64,000 nt of DNA from Aestuariibacter salexigens DSM 15300 (GCF_000429145.1 NZ_AUBH01000012.1:1-64000), one strand, 5' to 3'. Shown: positions 9,448 through 17,906, counted from the first letter of the stretch. Numbers and translations are program-made. Notes: a model not told the origin generated them from the sequence alone.

Positions 9448-10114
9448 AAAAGAACAACTGACTAAATGGGTTAAGTAACCTTGCCAGTCCTGATGTGAAG
9501 TGCAACGGCTGGTCGACAATGCTGAACACCAGGCACCCTTCAGAGGCATTTGATTCTGGCGCGTGAACATGGTCTTCAGTCATAATCATAAAATCGCCGG
9601 TATCATAGTGCGAGATCCCATCGGAAAATTCTCCGTCGAGTACCAACGTGATCTCATTGCCTTTGTGCGTGTGCTCGGGCACGCGGCCGCCCTTTTCCAT
9701 GTAAATGAAATTGGCACGACCCATATCTCCGAGATCAACTGGTGCCTGCCACAGCTTACCGACCAGATGTGACCAGTTTCCTGTTTTGCTCACGTAACGG
9801 TGTAGCGCTCGCGGCAATTTGAATGTTTTGCCATCGAGCTCAATGATGCCGTGCTGTTGCGCCGGCACATCTATATGTGATGCGGGTAGGCTGGTGATCC
9901 TGCTTAACATTTCACTGTATCCGCCGGGTAACTCCTGCTCGCTCACATCGTACACTAGGGAAGACTCCGCTAGCTGCGTGTTTATCACCTCGAGCTTTTC
10001 CTGACAGTGCTGACACATGTCGCAATGTGCCGCTACTACCAATGACATTGCAGGAGAAAGCGTACCCTCCGCAAACTCAACAAGCTGAGCCTGTGTTGGA
10101 TGTAATTTAATCAT
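9446..10114 (-). CDS. chrR: ChrR-type zinc-binding anti-sigma factor with cupin domain
   Basis: Cytoplasmic anti-sigma factor that holds its ECF sigma inactive until a signal, in Rhodobacter singlet oxygen, leads to its turnover. The N-terminal anti-sigma domain has the zinc ligand set H5, H30, C34 and C37, the same pattern as R. sphaeroides ChrR (H6, H31, C35, C38). The C-terminal cupin domain keeps the metal ligand pattern H-x-H-x(3)-E (PEHTHKGNE) and a later DHVHAP. The 222-residue length is normal. The start overlaps the sigma gene stop by 8 bases, which gives coupled synthesis. The signal sensed here is inferred from the family. Confidence 0.88.
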   Translation of the reverse strand: MIKLHPTQAQLVEFAEGTLSPAMSLVVAAHCDMCQHCQEKLEVINTQLAESSLVYDVSEQELPGGYSEMLSRITSLPASHIDVPAQQHGIIELDGKTFKLPRALHRYVSKTGNWSHLVGKLWQAPVDLGDMGRANFIYMEKGGRVPEHTHKGNEITLVLDGEFSDGISHYDTGDFMIMTEDHVHAPESNASEGCLVFSIVDQPLHFTSGLARLLNPFSQLFF

Positions 10115-10721
10115 AGTCTTGCAACATATCCTTTAATCGCTGTAATGCTAAGCGCGTTCTTGATTTCACCGTTCCAAGTGGTATGCACAGTTCATCTGCG
10201 ACTTCTTGTTGTGACTTTCCATCAATGTATATCGCTTCTATTACCGCTCTCTGCTTGTCCGGCAATACGTCAAACAATTGCCCGACCTGCTCAAGCGTAA
10301 TCTGTTCGTCTAGAGATACTTCGTTTGCGTCTGGTGTCTGCTCGCACAAGACTGGCCACAAATCATCAGAACACACATCTTCTTTTCGATTCTGCAGCTT
10401 ACGAAGCATATCGAAGCGAATGTTTCTGGCAATTGTGAAGATCCAGGTTGACGGAGAGCCCTTCTCTGCGTTGAACAAATGCGCTTTCTGCCACACATTC
10501 GACATTGTGTCTTGTACCAACTCCATGGCTAACGCTTCATTACCCATCTGTTTTAGCGCGTAGGAGCGAAGCCGCGGGGCAAAGTAACCGAACACTTTCG
10601 CGAAAGACGTCTTACTGCGACTCTCAGCAACAGCTGCGAGGTGCGCAGCCATTTCGTCAGCACAGTCTTTAGGCTTGGTGACATTCGAACGCGATTCTTC
10701 CAAAGGAATTCCAACGAGCAT
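10107..10721 (-). CDS. ECF RNA polymerase sigma factor, RpoE/ChrR (ECF11-like) group
   Basis: The 204-residue sigma factor has region 2 (about 50-115: FGYFAPRLRSYALKQMGN, ELVQDTMSNVWQKA, STWIFTIARN) and region 4 (about 140-195: LDVLP-like segment, DGKSQQEVADELCIPLGTVKSR). The first ~30 residues lack family resemblance, so a later start is possible. Overlap with a ChrR-type anti-sigma gene places it with the singlet-oxygen/peroxide responsive sigma factors. A LON-domain gene lies 57 bases upstream on the same strand. It probably controls the divergent five-gene lipid operon and its own gene; both have a TGATCT element upstream. Confidence 0.88.
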   Translation of the reverse strand: MLVGIPLEESRSNVTKPKDCADEMAAHLAAVAESRSKTSFAKVFGYFAPRLRSYALKQMGNEALAMELVQDTMSNVWQKAHLFNAEKGSPSTWIFTIARNIRFDMLRKLQNRKEDVCSDDLWPVLCEQTPDANEVSLDEQITLEQVGQLFDVLPDKQRAVIEAIYIDGKSQQEVADELCIPLGTVKSRTRLALQRLKDMLQDYD

Positions 10722-10751
10722 CTCTTTTACCTATTTTAGTATCCTTGGTAC

Positions 10752-10781
10752 TGTTAACGTACTAACGCGGATAAAAGATCA
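10752..10781 (-). promoter_or_regulatory. Candidate ECF promoter of the sigma/chrR pair
   Basis: On the minus strand TGATCT (10776-10781) lies 55 bases upstream of the sigma start, with TTAACA 18 bases further down. RpoE/ChrR-type sigma factors use a TGATC -35 element; the -10 here is poor. The same hexamer precedes the divergent operon at 11455. Confidence 0.35.
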
Positions 10782-11354
10782 CTCAATTAAGTTTGTTAAA
10801 AAATTAACTGCCTCGTTGCAGTTCCTTTCGCTCAGCAGCTCCTGTTTGTACTCTGCACTCACCGGCACTAACTCGAGCCAGCGATGCACGACCCAGGTTG
10901 GATCGTTAAACTTGGGAGAAGTATACAACTCTTTTAGCTCTGGGTAACGTTCAAATATTTCTTGCAGTCGGGTGACGATAAGAGGCTCGCTAACACAGGT
11001 GTCTGTGCACTGCCATGCTCCGAACGTTGCACACTGTCCTGTCCGTAAACCATCATGTTCGGTCTCTACATTGGAAATCTCAACCAAGTGCAGCCCTTCG
11101 ACAGTAACGCCGAGCAAACCATCTTCAAGTTTGTCGAAGTCAATGACCTTGCAATACGTACCTACCTTATGAATATGTTCGTTTCGCTCCTTGTCCCCTT
11201 TAGCATTCAGCATACAAATGACAAAACCACTGTCATTGGCGCACGCTTCTTTAACCATCCGCGTGTAGCGTGGCTCGAAGATACGCAGCGCCATACGCCC
11301 CCCAGGAAGAATATGGGCAGATAAGGGAAATAATGGGACTCGATTTTCACTCAC
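10779..11354 (-). CDS. LON substrate-binding-domain protein
   Basis: A 191-residue stand-alone protein of the Lon N-terminal (LON/PUA-like) domain family. The start MSENRVPLFPLSAHILPGG and the IFEPRYTRMV segment are typical. It lacks the AAA and protease domains of Lon, and the biochemical role of such stand-alone proteins is not established. It is upstream of the ECF sigma gene on the same strand (57-base gap) and divergent from the lipid operon. Its stop codon overlaps the TGATCT element of the sigma gene. A part in sigma or anti-sigma turnover is possible but purely inferred. Confidence 0.85.
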   Translation of the reverse strand: MSENRVPLFPLSAHILPGGRMALRIFEPRYTRMVKEACANDSGFVICMLNAKGDKERNEHIHKVGTYCKVIDFDKLEDGLLGVTVEGLHLVEISNVETEHDGLRTGQCATFGAWQCTDTCVSEPLIVTRLQEIFERYPELKELYTSPKFNDPTWVVHRWLELVPVSAEYKQELLSERNCNEAVNFLTNLIE

Positions 11355-11454
11355 GTTATTCGTCGCATTTTTTCGTTAATTAAACTAAACCATGTATACG
11401 CGATTCATAACAGATTTGGATCTGCATAGTTTCACATTACAAAATCGTAATTTG

Positions 11455-11492
11455 TGATCTGTTCATTCACCGCTATGGTATTGGTGAATACC
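11455..11492 (+). promoter_or_regulatory. Candidate ECF promoter and inverted repeats upstream of the lipid operon
   Basis: TGATCT (11455-11460) is followed after 18 bases by TATTGG. Overlapping it are two inverted repeats: ATTCACC (11464-11470) with GGTGAAT (11483-11489), and GGTATT (11477-11482) with AATACC (11487-11492). The first NTF2-like codon is at 11513. Control by the divergent ECF sigma factor is inferred. Confidence 0.35.
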
Positions 11493-11512
11493 GTAAAGAA
11501 AAAACAGATGTT

Positions 11513-11935
11513 ATGCAGTTGATTGAAGATTTTATCGAGTTTTATCAGGCGCTTGAGAACAAAGATATCTCAGGTTTGCGTGATGTGTACGCCGATAACA
11601 TAGAGTTCATCGACCCCATTACCCAACATCGTGGTATAGAGCAGCTCGAGCAGTACTTTCTATCACTTCTGAAAAACACCATTTCGTGCAAGTTTGCTAT
11701 CCACAATGTTGTACACCAGGACGAGTCGGCGAGCATCAATTGGACGATGACATTTCAGTCACGTCGGATAAAAGACGGTAAAGCGCTATCTGTAGATGGT
11801 TGCTCAATGATACGCATAGAAAACGATAAAATTACCTATCACAGGGATTTCTTTGACATCGGGCAAATGGTTTACGAACACGTCCCGTTAGTTGGTTGGG
11901 CGGTGAAACGTATCAAAACGGGAATGGCATCATGA
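11513..11935 (+). CDS. NTF2-like/SnoaL-fold protein
   Basis: A 140-residue single-domain protein with the NTF2-like pattern: N-terminal helices (IEDFIEFYQALENKDISGLRDVY), then DNIEFIDPITQHRGIEQLEQYF and alternating beta strands to WTMTF and GCSMIRIENDKITYHRDFFD. This fold usually forms a pocket for small hydrophobic ligands or intermediates. It is the first of five genes joined by 4- to 8-base overlaps; its stop overlaps the next ATG (ATGA). A role in handling a lipid intermediate is inferred from context. Similar genes start related clusters in other marine gammaproteobacteria, from memory. Confidence 0.8.
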   Translation: MQLIEDFIEFYQALENKDISGLRDVYADNIEFIDPITQHRGIEQLEQYFLSLLKNTISCKFAIHNVVHQDESASINWTMTFQSRRIKDGKALSVDGCSMIRIENDKITYHRDFFDIGQMVYEHVPLVGWAVKRIKTGMAS

Positions 11936-12672
11936 CTTCAATCTTAATAACGGGCGCAACATCGGGCATCGGCGAAGCACTCGCTAAACATGCGGTCGAT
12001 AGTGGATATCACGTCTACGCGTGCGGGCGCAATCAACAGAAGCTAGATGAGCTTGCCTCACTCGGTGATATCACGCCAGTCGCGTTCGACGTAACGGATG
12101 AAAGAGCGTGTATTGATGCATTAAAAGAAATCGAAGCCGATATCTACATCATAAATGCCGGTACCTGTGAATATGTCGATTCAAGACACATTGAACCCGC
12201 CATGTTTAAACGTGTATTCGACGCCAATTTTTTTGGTGCGGTAAACGTAGTCGCGGCGATCAACAACAAGTTAACGCAAGGTAAGCAATTGGTTTTCGTT
12301 GATAGTCTAGCACGGCTATTGCCATTCACACGCAGTGAGGCTTACGGTGCTAGCAAAGCGGCGCTGCACTATTTAAGTAAAAGTCTGGAAGTGGATTTGA
12401 TACAGCGAGGCGTGCTGGTGCAAAGCATTTCTCCCGGATTTGTCAAAACACCACTTACTGACAAAAACGATTTTAGCATGCCCATGTTAGTCACCGCAGA
12501 GCGTGCGGCAAAAGACATGCTCAAAGGTATTGAGAGTAAGAAGCGCGCTATTTATTTCCCGACTCGCTTCAGCTTAATGCTACGAGCAATGAATCTGCTG
12601 CCAGAACGTTTGCAACGCAAACTATGTGTAGCAATGAAACGTCCGCCTAAAAAGGAAAATAAACATGGGTAA
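11932..12672 (+). CDS. Short-chain dehydrogenase/reductase
   Basis: NAD(P)-dependent oxidoreductase with Rossmann motif TGATSGIG near the N-terminus, the NAG motif (INAGTC), the catalytic Ser (DSLAR region) and Tyr-x3-Lys (YGASK). I place the start at ATG 11932, which overlaps the previous stop as ATGA; an upstream in-frame start at 11896 would extend into the NTF2-like gene without a better fit. This gives 246 residues, normal for classical SDRs. The substrate is unknown. Its place in the operon suggests oxidation or reduction of a fatty-acid-derived group. The 3' end overlaps the next gene by 8 bases. Confidence 0.9.
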   Translation: MTSILITGATSGIGEALAKHAVDSGYHVYACGRNQQKLDELASLGDITPVAFDVTDERACIDALKEIEADIYIINAGTCEYVDSRHIEPAMFKRVFDANFFGAVNVVAAINNKLTQGKQLVFVDSLARLLPFTRSEAYGASKAALHYLSKSLEVDLIQRGVLVQSISPGFVKTPLTDKNDFSMPMLVTAERAAKDMLKGIESKKRAIYFPTRFSLMLRAMNLLPERLQRKLCVAMKRPPKKENKHG

Positions 12673-13933
12673 GAGAATCGCCATCATCGGCAGTGGTATC
12701 TCTGGATTAACCTGTGCCTATCTGCTGCACCGTGAAAATGAAATCACTGTTTTCGAAAGTAACGACTATGTAGGTGGACACACTGCAACGAAAGATGTTC
12801 ATATCGATGGTAGAGACTGGCAGACCGATACCGGCTTTATTGTTTACAACGACTGGACGTACCCAAATTTCATTAAATTGATGGACCAACTAGGGGTACG
12901 CTCACAGCCAACGGAAATGAGTTTCAGTGTCAAAAATCTGGTGCAAAATCTTGAATACAACGGTCATGACCTGAACACTCTATTTGCACAGCGGCGCAAT
13001 ATTATCAGGCCACGTTTCATTAAAATCGTGAGAGATATCTTGCGATTCAACAAGCAATGTAAAGCATTGCTCGAATCCGATCAGGATATTCACGGCGTCA
13101 GTTTGGGCGATTTTTTGACTCAGCATGGTTACAGCCAGGCATTTGCAGATAACTATATTTTGCCAATGTGTGCCGCAATCTGGTCCGCCAGCCTTGCCCA
13201 AATTAAGCGCTTCCCGCTGCCTTTTTTCCTGCAGTTCTTTAATAACCATGGCCTGTTGAATGTCACCGACAGACCACAATGGCGCACACTCATAGGGGGA
13301 TCGCGTCAATATATCGCACCACTTACGAAGGGCTACGCAGAGCGTATTCACCTCAACTCTCCAGTGACATCAGTGGAACCTCAGCAACAACAATACCTGG
13401 TTACAGCCGAGGGACACGAACCCAGCTTATACGACGAAGTGATCTTTGCTTGCCATAGCGATCAGGCATTAAAAATGCTCGCATCACCAACACAGGTTCA
13501 ACAGGACGTGCTCGGCTCCATACCCTACGCAATGAATGAAGTGGTATTACATACCGACACTCGCCTATTACCCGAACGCAAACTTGCATGGGCGAGCTGG
13601 AATTATCTGATCAAAGGCTATGAGGGCGAGGAACTCGCACCAGCATCTGTCACCTATAATATGAACATATTGCAACGACTTGACGATGCACCAGTGACGT
13701 TTTGTGTTACCCTGAATAACAGCGAAGACATCGATCCGGACAAGATTCTTGGCAAATATCACTATGCGCATCCACAATTCAGTCAGAAGATGGTGGAGGC
13801 GCAGCGGCGCCGGGGCGAAATTTGTGGTCAGAATGGCCTGCATTTCTGTGGTGCATACTGGTACAACGGTTTTCACGAAGACGGTGTGCGCAGCGCACTG
13901 GACGTGTGTAACAGGTTTGGGCGGACGCTGTGA
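12665..13933 (+). CDS. FAD-dependent amine-oxidase-like oxidoreductase (COG2907 type)
   Basis: Predicted NAD/FAD-binding flavoprotein of 422 residues. The N-terminus has the dinucleotide fold GSGISGLTCAYLL and the FAD motif ESNDYVGGHTAT; the C-terminus has the family block FCGAYWYNGFHEDGVRSALD. Members of this group are regularly found next to DUF1365 and Cfa-like genes. In Rhodobacter, flavoproteins in similar clusters take part in fatty-acid desaturation on the way to furan fatty acids. Function here is inferred from that association. It overlaps both neighbours (8 and 4 bases). Confidence 0.85.
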   Translation: MGKRIAIIGSGISGLTCAYLLHRENEITVFESNDYVGGHTATKDVHIDGRDWQTDTGFIVYNDWTYPNFIKLMDQLGVRSQPTEMSFSVKNLVQNLEYNGHDLNTLFAQRRNIIRPRFIKIVRDILRFNKQCKALLESDQDIHGVSLGDFLTQHGYSQAFADNYILPMCAAIWSASLAQIKRFPLPFFLQFFNNHGLLNVTDRPQWRTLIGGSRQYIAPLTKGYAERIHLNSPVTSVEPQQQQYLVTAEGHEPSLYDEVIFACHSDQALKMLASPTQVQQDVLGSIPYAMNEVVLHTDTRLLPERKLAWASWNYLIKGYEGEELAPASVTYNMNILQRLDDAPVTFCVTLNNSEDIDPDKILGKYHYAHPQFSQKMVEAQRRRGEICGQNGLHFCGAYWYNGFHEDGVRSALDVCNRFGRTL

Positions 13934-14667
13934 GTGAAAGTGCCATTTATCGCGGCAGTGTCAGCCACTGCCGACATGTGCCAAAAAAACATGCTTTTCG
14001 CTACGATATTTTTCTGTTCTGGCTACATTTAGATGAGCTTGATGAACTCACAAAAAACGTAACCGGGTTTTCCCACAACTCGCGGGCGCTGGTGCGCTTT
14101 CGCCGAGAAGATTATCTTGGGCCGCCAACAATCTCTCTGAAGCAAGCGGTATTGTCGAAAATGACCGAACTGCACGGGTCGCCTCTCGATGGCGACGTAT
14201 TTTTACTCGGTCAGGTGCGAATGCTAGGGGTGTACTTCAGCCCGGTGAATTTTTATTTTTTGCGCGACCAGAATCAGCAATTTACCTATATGCTGGCAGA
14301 AGTCAGTAACACGCCATGGAACGAGCGTCACTGCTACCTGGTCGATTTAGCTTCACAGGACGATTGTCAGAAACAATTTCATGTCTCACCTTTCAATCCC
14401 ATGGATATGACATACAGATGGCGCGTAAAAGCGCCTGGAGAGACATTCAAAATGGTCCTATCCTGCTTACAGGAAACCCGTCATTTTGACGCCGCGTTAG
14501 ATTTACGACGAGTGGAAATGAACTCAACGACATTACGCCGCGTAATGGTAAGCATCCCTAGTATGACAATAAAAACTGTAGTGGGCATATATTGGCAGGC
14601 GCTGAAGTTGTTTATCAAGCGTGTGCCGTTTTATTCCCATCCAACCGATAGAAAGGAACAAATATGA
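13930..14667 (+). CDS. DUF1365 family protein
   Basis: A 245-residue protein with DUF1365 hallmarks: the start SAIYRGSVSHCRHVPKKHAF, the central segment LLGQVRMLGVYFSPVNFYF, and VSPFNPMDMTYRW. No catalytic chemistry is established for the family as far as I know. It is almost always encoded between a COG2907 flavoprotein and a Cfa-like methyltransferase, exactly as here, which argues that the three proteins act on the same lipid. Overlaps of 4 bases with each neighbour indicate tight coupling. Confidence 0.88.
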   Translation: MSESAIYRGSVSHCRHVPKKHAFRYDIFLFWLHLDELDELTKNVTGFSHNSRALVRFRREDYLGPPTISLKQAVLSKMTELHGSPLDGDVFLLGQVRMLGVYFSPVNFYFLRDQNQQFTYMLAEVSNTPWNERHCYLVDLASQDDCQKQFHVSPFNPMDMTYRWRVKAPGETFKMVLSCLQETRHFDAALDLRRVEMNSTTLRRVMVSIPSMTIKTVVGIYWQALKLFIKRVPFYSHPTDRKEQI

Positions 14668-15920
14668 TCCAAGGTGAACAGACCCTGGCCAATGTTGAAT
14701 CTCTCGGACTGGCTGATAAGCTGGCCAGACAGGCCTTTCTCAAAGTGCTCAGTAAGCTCCCTCAGGGACAGTTGGTGCTGAAAGAGGCAGGCCGACTTGT
14801 CGAAGTTTTCGGAGATGCAGACAGTGATTTGCATGCGGAAGTCAATATTCTCGACTTACGCGCGTATCGCAGACTGCTGTTTGGCGGCAGTATTGCTTCC
14901 GGAGAGACATACATGGACGGCCAGTGGGAAACACCACATCTAACCAACGTCATTCGCATCTTTGCGCGCAATTTGCCTACGTTGGATGCGTGGGAGAATA
15001 AATTGAAGTGGCTGACCATGCCGCTCACTAAGCTACAGCATGTTGCACGAAAGAACTCCCGCAGTCAGGCCAAGAAAAATATCGAAGCCCATTACGACCT
15101 TGGCAATAAGCTTTATACGCGCTTCCTGGACAACAGCATGATGTACTCAGCGGCCATCTATCCAGATGCCAATACCACCCTGGCCGACGCGCAGCACACC
15201 AAATTAAGAACCATCTGTGAAAAGCTGAAATTAACTGCAAACGACCATCTGCTTGAAATTGGCACCGGCTGGGGAGGCCTTGCAGTATTTGCCGCCAAAC
15301 ATTATGGCTGTAAAGTGACGACAACCACTATCTCTGAAGAGCAATATGCTTATGCGCAAGACTGGGTCGCACGCGAAGGATTGCAAGACCGCATCACCTT
15401 GCTGAAAAAAGATTATCGTCTGCTAGAGGGAACCTATGACAAGCTGGTCTCCATCGAGATGATAGAGGCAGTAGGTAAGGAATATTTGCCGACCTTCTTC
15501 AAAAAATGTTCATCGCTGTTGAAAGACTCCGGCCTGATGCTGTTGCAGTCCATCACCATCGATGACAGGCGCTATGACAGTTACAGTAACAGCGTTGATT
15601 TCATTCAGAAATATATTTTTCCAGGTGGCTTTCTCCCCTCCCAGCTCGTGATTAATAAACACCTTAAACAGCACACCGATCTAATGATCCGTGATTTACA
15701 TGATATTGGATTGGATTATGCCCGCACCTTGAGGGACTGGCACCACGCGTTTATGGATAACTTTGAGTTACTCAAACAAGACGGTTACGACAACCGCTTT
15801 GCCCGCATGTGGCAATATTATCTGAATTACTGTGAGGGAGGCTTTCTGGAGCGGACCATCAGCACTGTGCAACTGGTGCTTAGCAAACCTGCTTTTTTGC
15901 AGTCAACAGTGCGGGCGTAG
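14664..15920 (+). CDS. Cyclopropane-fatty-acid synthase family methyltransferase
   Basis: SAM-dependent methyltransferase of the Cfa/COG2230 family that adds a one-carbon unit to an unsaturated acyl chain in membrane phospholipid. The 418-residue protein has the usual N-terminal Cfa domain and a catalytic domain starting at NIEAHYDLGNKLY, with SAM motif LEIGTGWGGLAVFAA, then SIEMIEAVGKEY and SVDFIQKYIFPGG. It is the last gene of the overlapping operon. Because it is linked to a flavoprotein and DUF1365, it may make a methyl or methylene intermediate and not a plain cyclopropane. The choice cannot be made from sequence. Confidence 0.9.
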   Translation: MIQGEQTLANVESLGLADKLARQAFLKVLSKLPQGQLVLKEAGRLVEVFGDADSDLHAEVNILDLRAYRRLLFGGSIASGETYMDGQWETPHLTNVIRIFARNLPTLDAWENKLKWLTMPLTKLQHVARKNSRSQAKKNIEAHYDLGNKLYTRFLDNSMMYSAAIYPDANTTLADAQHTKLRTICEKLKLTANDHLLEIGTGWGGLAVFAAKHYGCKVTTTTISEEQYAYAQDWVAREGLQDRITLLKKDYRLLEGTYDKLVSIEMIEAVGKEYLPTFFKKCSSLLKDSGLMLLQSITIDDRRYDSYSNSVDFIQKYIFPGGFLPSQLVINKHLKQHTDLMIRDLHDIGLDYARTLRDWHHAFMDNFELLKQDGYDNRFARMWQYYLNYCEGGFLERTISTVQLVLSKPAFLQSTVRA

Positions 15921-15930
15921 ATTACGCCCG
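15912..15930. terminator. Hairpin between convergent operons
   Basis: Perfect 7-bp stem CGGGCGT / ACGCCCG with a 5-base loop that contains the end of the cfa-like stop codon. It is followed by a pyrimidine-rich TTCCCTTT on the plus strand, and separates the lipid operon from convergent pomB. Confidence 0.55.
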
Positions 15931-15936
15931 TTCCCT

Positions 15937-16866
15937 TTATCCTTCGTCGACCACAGAGATGGGTTTTGAATCAATCGGCTTGCCCTGATTGATAGAAATC
16001 TCAACACGTCTGTTGATACGTCGTGCTTCGCCATCATTGGCATCAACCAAAGGTGCCGTATCAGCCCGCCCTACGACTTTCAGGCGTGACTCATCAAAAC
16101 CGGGCACTGAACGTACTTCCTCTGCGACCGCGACAGCACGCTGCGCAGACAAATCCCAATTCGAGCGATACAGCTCATTGCTGATTTGCTGACTGTCGCT
16201 GTGCCCCGAGATTTCAATCTCGCCCGGCATATCAACCAGCAGCTCGCCGATAGTGCGAAGGATAGGCTTAAATTGAGGCTGCAAAAATGCAGAGCCTGCC
16301 GAGAATGAACCGTTTTCGCGTATGCGTATCGTGATTTGCTGGCCTAGGGATTCTAACTCTATCGCGCCATCAAGGATTTGTCGCTGCAGCTGCTGCGCGA
16401 CCTTTTTCATCATCTCATTGGTCTCCTCTTGAGAAGCAGCTTGAGTGGCAGAAGATGTCGAATCAGACGCCGTTTGCTGTGCCTGCCCACCGCGCTGTGT
16501 GCCGCGCTGCTGTTGTCGACCACCAGATGAATCTTCATCGCCCGCCTGAAACTCCAGCATTTGCTGGGTCATTTCGATGGTCTGCTGTTGAATATTCTCA
16601 ATCGGTGTCGGGTCAGGTCGTCCCGGACGAAACTCCATCGCAATTACGCTAGTACCTTTAGGGATATCTTTAACTTCGATTTTATTCTGTACGCCAAAGG
16701 CAAACTTCATGGAGCCGGCGATCTGCTTAAACTTCAATACATCCATCTCGGAGAAAGCCAGAAGCAATACGAAGAAACACATCAACAGCGACATCAGGTC
16801 GGCAAACGTCCCCATCCATGGCGGCAGCCCTTCGGGTGGGCATTTGGGACATTCTTGTTCGGCCAT
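15937..16866 (-). CDS. pomB: Flagellar motor stator protein PomB/MotB
   Basis: Stator subunit that anchors to peptidoglycan and forms the ion channel with PomA. The N-terminal cytoplasmic stub is short and Cys/Pro-rich; the single membrane helix carries the ion-binding Asp23 (Vibrio PomB D24). A Gln/Ser/Thr-rich linker (about 100-155) leads to an OmpA-like peptidoglycan-binding domain (ISGHSDSQQISNELYRSNWDLSAQRA). The 309 residues fit PomB. It begins 3 bases after the pomA stop. Sodium specificity is inferred from resemblance to Vibrio PomB. Confidence 0.93.
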   Translation of the reverse strand: MAEQECPKCPPEGLPPWMGTFADLMSLLMCFFVLLLAFSEMDVLKFKQIAGSMKFAFGVQNKIEVKDIPKGTSVIAMEFRPGRPDPTPIENIQQQTIEMTQQMLEFQAGDEDSSGGRQQQRGTQRGGQAQQTASDSTSSATQAASQEETNEMMKKVAQQLQRQILDGAIELESLGQQITIRIRENGSFSAGSAFLQPQFKPILRTIGELLVDMPGEIEISGHSDSQQISNELYRSNWDLSAQRAVAVAEEVRSVPGFDESRLKVVGRADTAPLVDANDGEARRINRRVEISINQGKPIDSKPISVVDEG

Positions 16867-16869
16867 TAT

Positions 16870-17634
16870 CTAGCCTTCCTCTTCGGCATTGTTGCGTTTA
16901 CTGGCAGCCAGATAGTTTTTCAGTATCCCTTCTATAACACGCGGATTCTGGCCATCGGCAATACCTACGATGCCGTCCAGAACGAGCTTCTGATTGAGTT
17001 TTTCTTCTTCAGCGCGGTTTCCTAATTTCAGCGCAACCGGGATACAGATGACGTTGGCAAAAAACGCACCGTACAGTGTAGTCAGAAGTGCAACGGCCAT
17101 TGCCGGACCGATGGCTTTAGGATCATCCATGTTTGACAGCATAGCAACCAGACCGATCAACGTACCGATCATGCCCATCGCTGGAGCCACGTCCCCCATG
17201 CCTTTGAAGATGCTGGCACCAAATTCATGGCGTTCTGTCGTCATGGCGATGTCTTTGGCCAGCGTTTCGCGTACCACGTCGATATCGTGACCGTCGACCA
17301 ACATATCAACGCCCTTTTGCATAAACGCGTTTTCGATTTCGGCTTCTTCGAGGGCAAGGAATCCGCCTTTGCGCGCGGCATCTGCCATTTCGACGATTTT
17401 CTGGATCAAATCTTCCGGCGACTCAATTTTGAACATGAACGCTTTGGCGGCAATTTTCCCGGCACCGAAAAACTGACCCAGCGTGTAATAAGATAGTACG
17501 ACGAACAGCGTGCCACCAAATACGATCAAAATAGAGGGGACGTTGACGAACATGCCAATGTCACCGCCCAGAATCATAGCCATGACTATGAAGCCAATAG
17601 CACCCAGCATCCCGATGACGGTTGCTAAATCCAC
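16870..17634 (-). CDS. pomA: Flagellar motor stator protein PomA/MotA
   Basis: Four-helix stator subunit that turns ion flow through the PomAB channel into torque at FliG. The 254-residue protein has the MotA/TolQ/ExbB core with the segment GMGDVAPAMGMIGTLIGLVAML, including the conserved prolines, and a cytoplasmic loop with the charged residues expected to contact FliG (ETLAKDIAMTTERHEFG). It is first in a two-gene operon with pomB, and divergent from xseB. The pomAB next to xseB-ispA-dxs arrangement is known from Vibrio and Alteromonas. Confidence 0.95.
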   Translation of the reverse strand: MDLATVIGMLGAIGFIVMAMILGGDIGMFVNVPSILIVFGGTLFVVLSYYTLGQFFGAGKIAAKAFMFKIESPEDLIQKIVEMADAARKGGFLALEEAEIENAFMQKGVDMLVDGHDIDVVRETLAKDIAMTTERHEFGASIFKGMGDVAPAMGMIGTLIGLVAMLSNMDDPKAIGPAMAVALLTTLYGAFFANVICIPVALKLGNRAEEEKLNQKLVLDGIVGIADGQNPRVIEGILKNYLAASKRNNAEEEG

Positions 17635-17834
17635 TACATTCTCTCCCGCAATGTTTTACGTCGACTAATTTGCATCTGCTCAGATACCATAACGTATTGC
17701 TGCACGTATAGTTTAGTGTATCCGCAGCCGTTGTGATGTACAGATGTTTTCGCTCATTATTGTATCGACACAACACCGTATTTCTATAGCCAAATTGGCG
17801 CTTACCTTTGACCTGAACAGCACTGACAAACCAT

Positions 17835-17863
17835 TTGACCCCATTCATTCGCATGAGTTAATG
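17835..17863 (+). promoter_or_regulatory. Possible sigma-70 promoter of xseB-ispA-dxs
   Basis: TTGACC (17835-17840), 17-base spacer and TTAATG (17858-17863) lie 44 bases upstream of the xseB ATG in the 272-base gap between pomA and xseB. The -35 is good and the -10 moderate. Nothing else stands out in that gap. Confidence 0.35.
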
Positions 17864-17906
17864 TGCGCGCTTATTTTAGTAATGCAACGCATAGTGGTGC
17901 CCTACC

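Noticed and set aside
11455-11492. LuxR- or MerR-type operator
   Set aside because: The inverted repeats do not fit a known consensus; only ECF promoter and generic inverted repeat are claimed.
17635-17906. Possible flagellar sigma-28 promoter for pomAB
   Set aside because: A CTAAACT is present on the minus strand, but no GCCGATAA-like element at the right distance.
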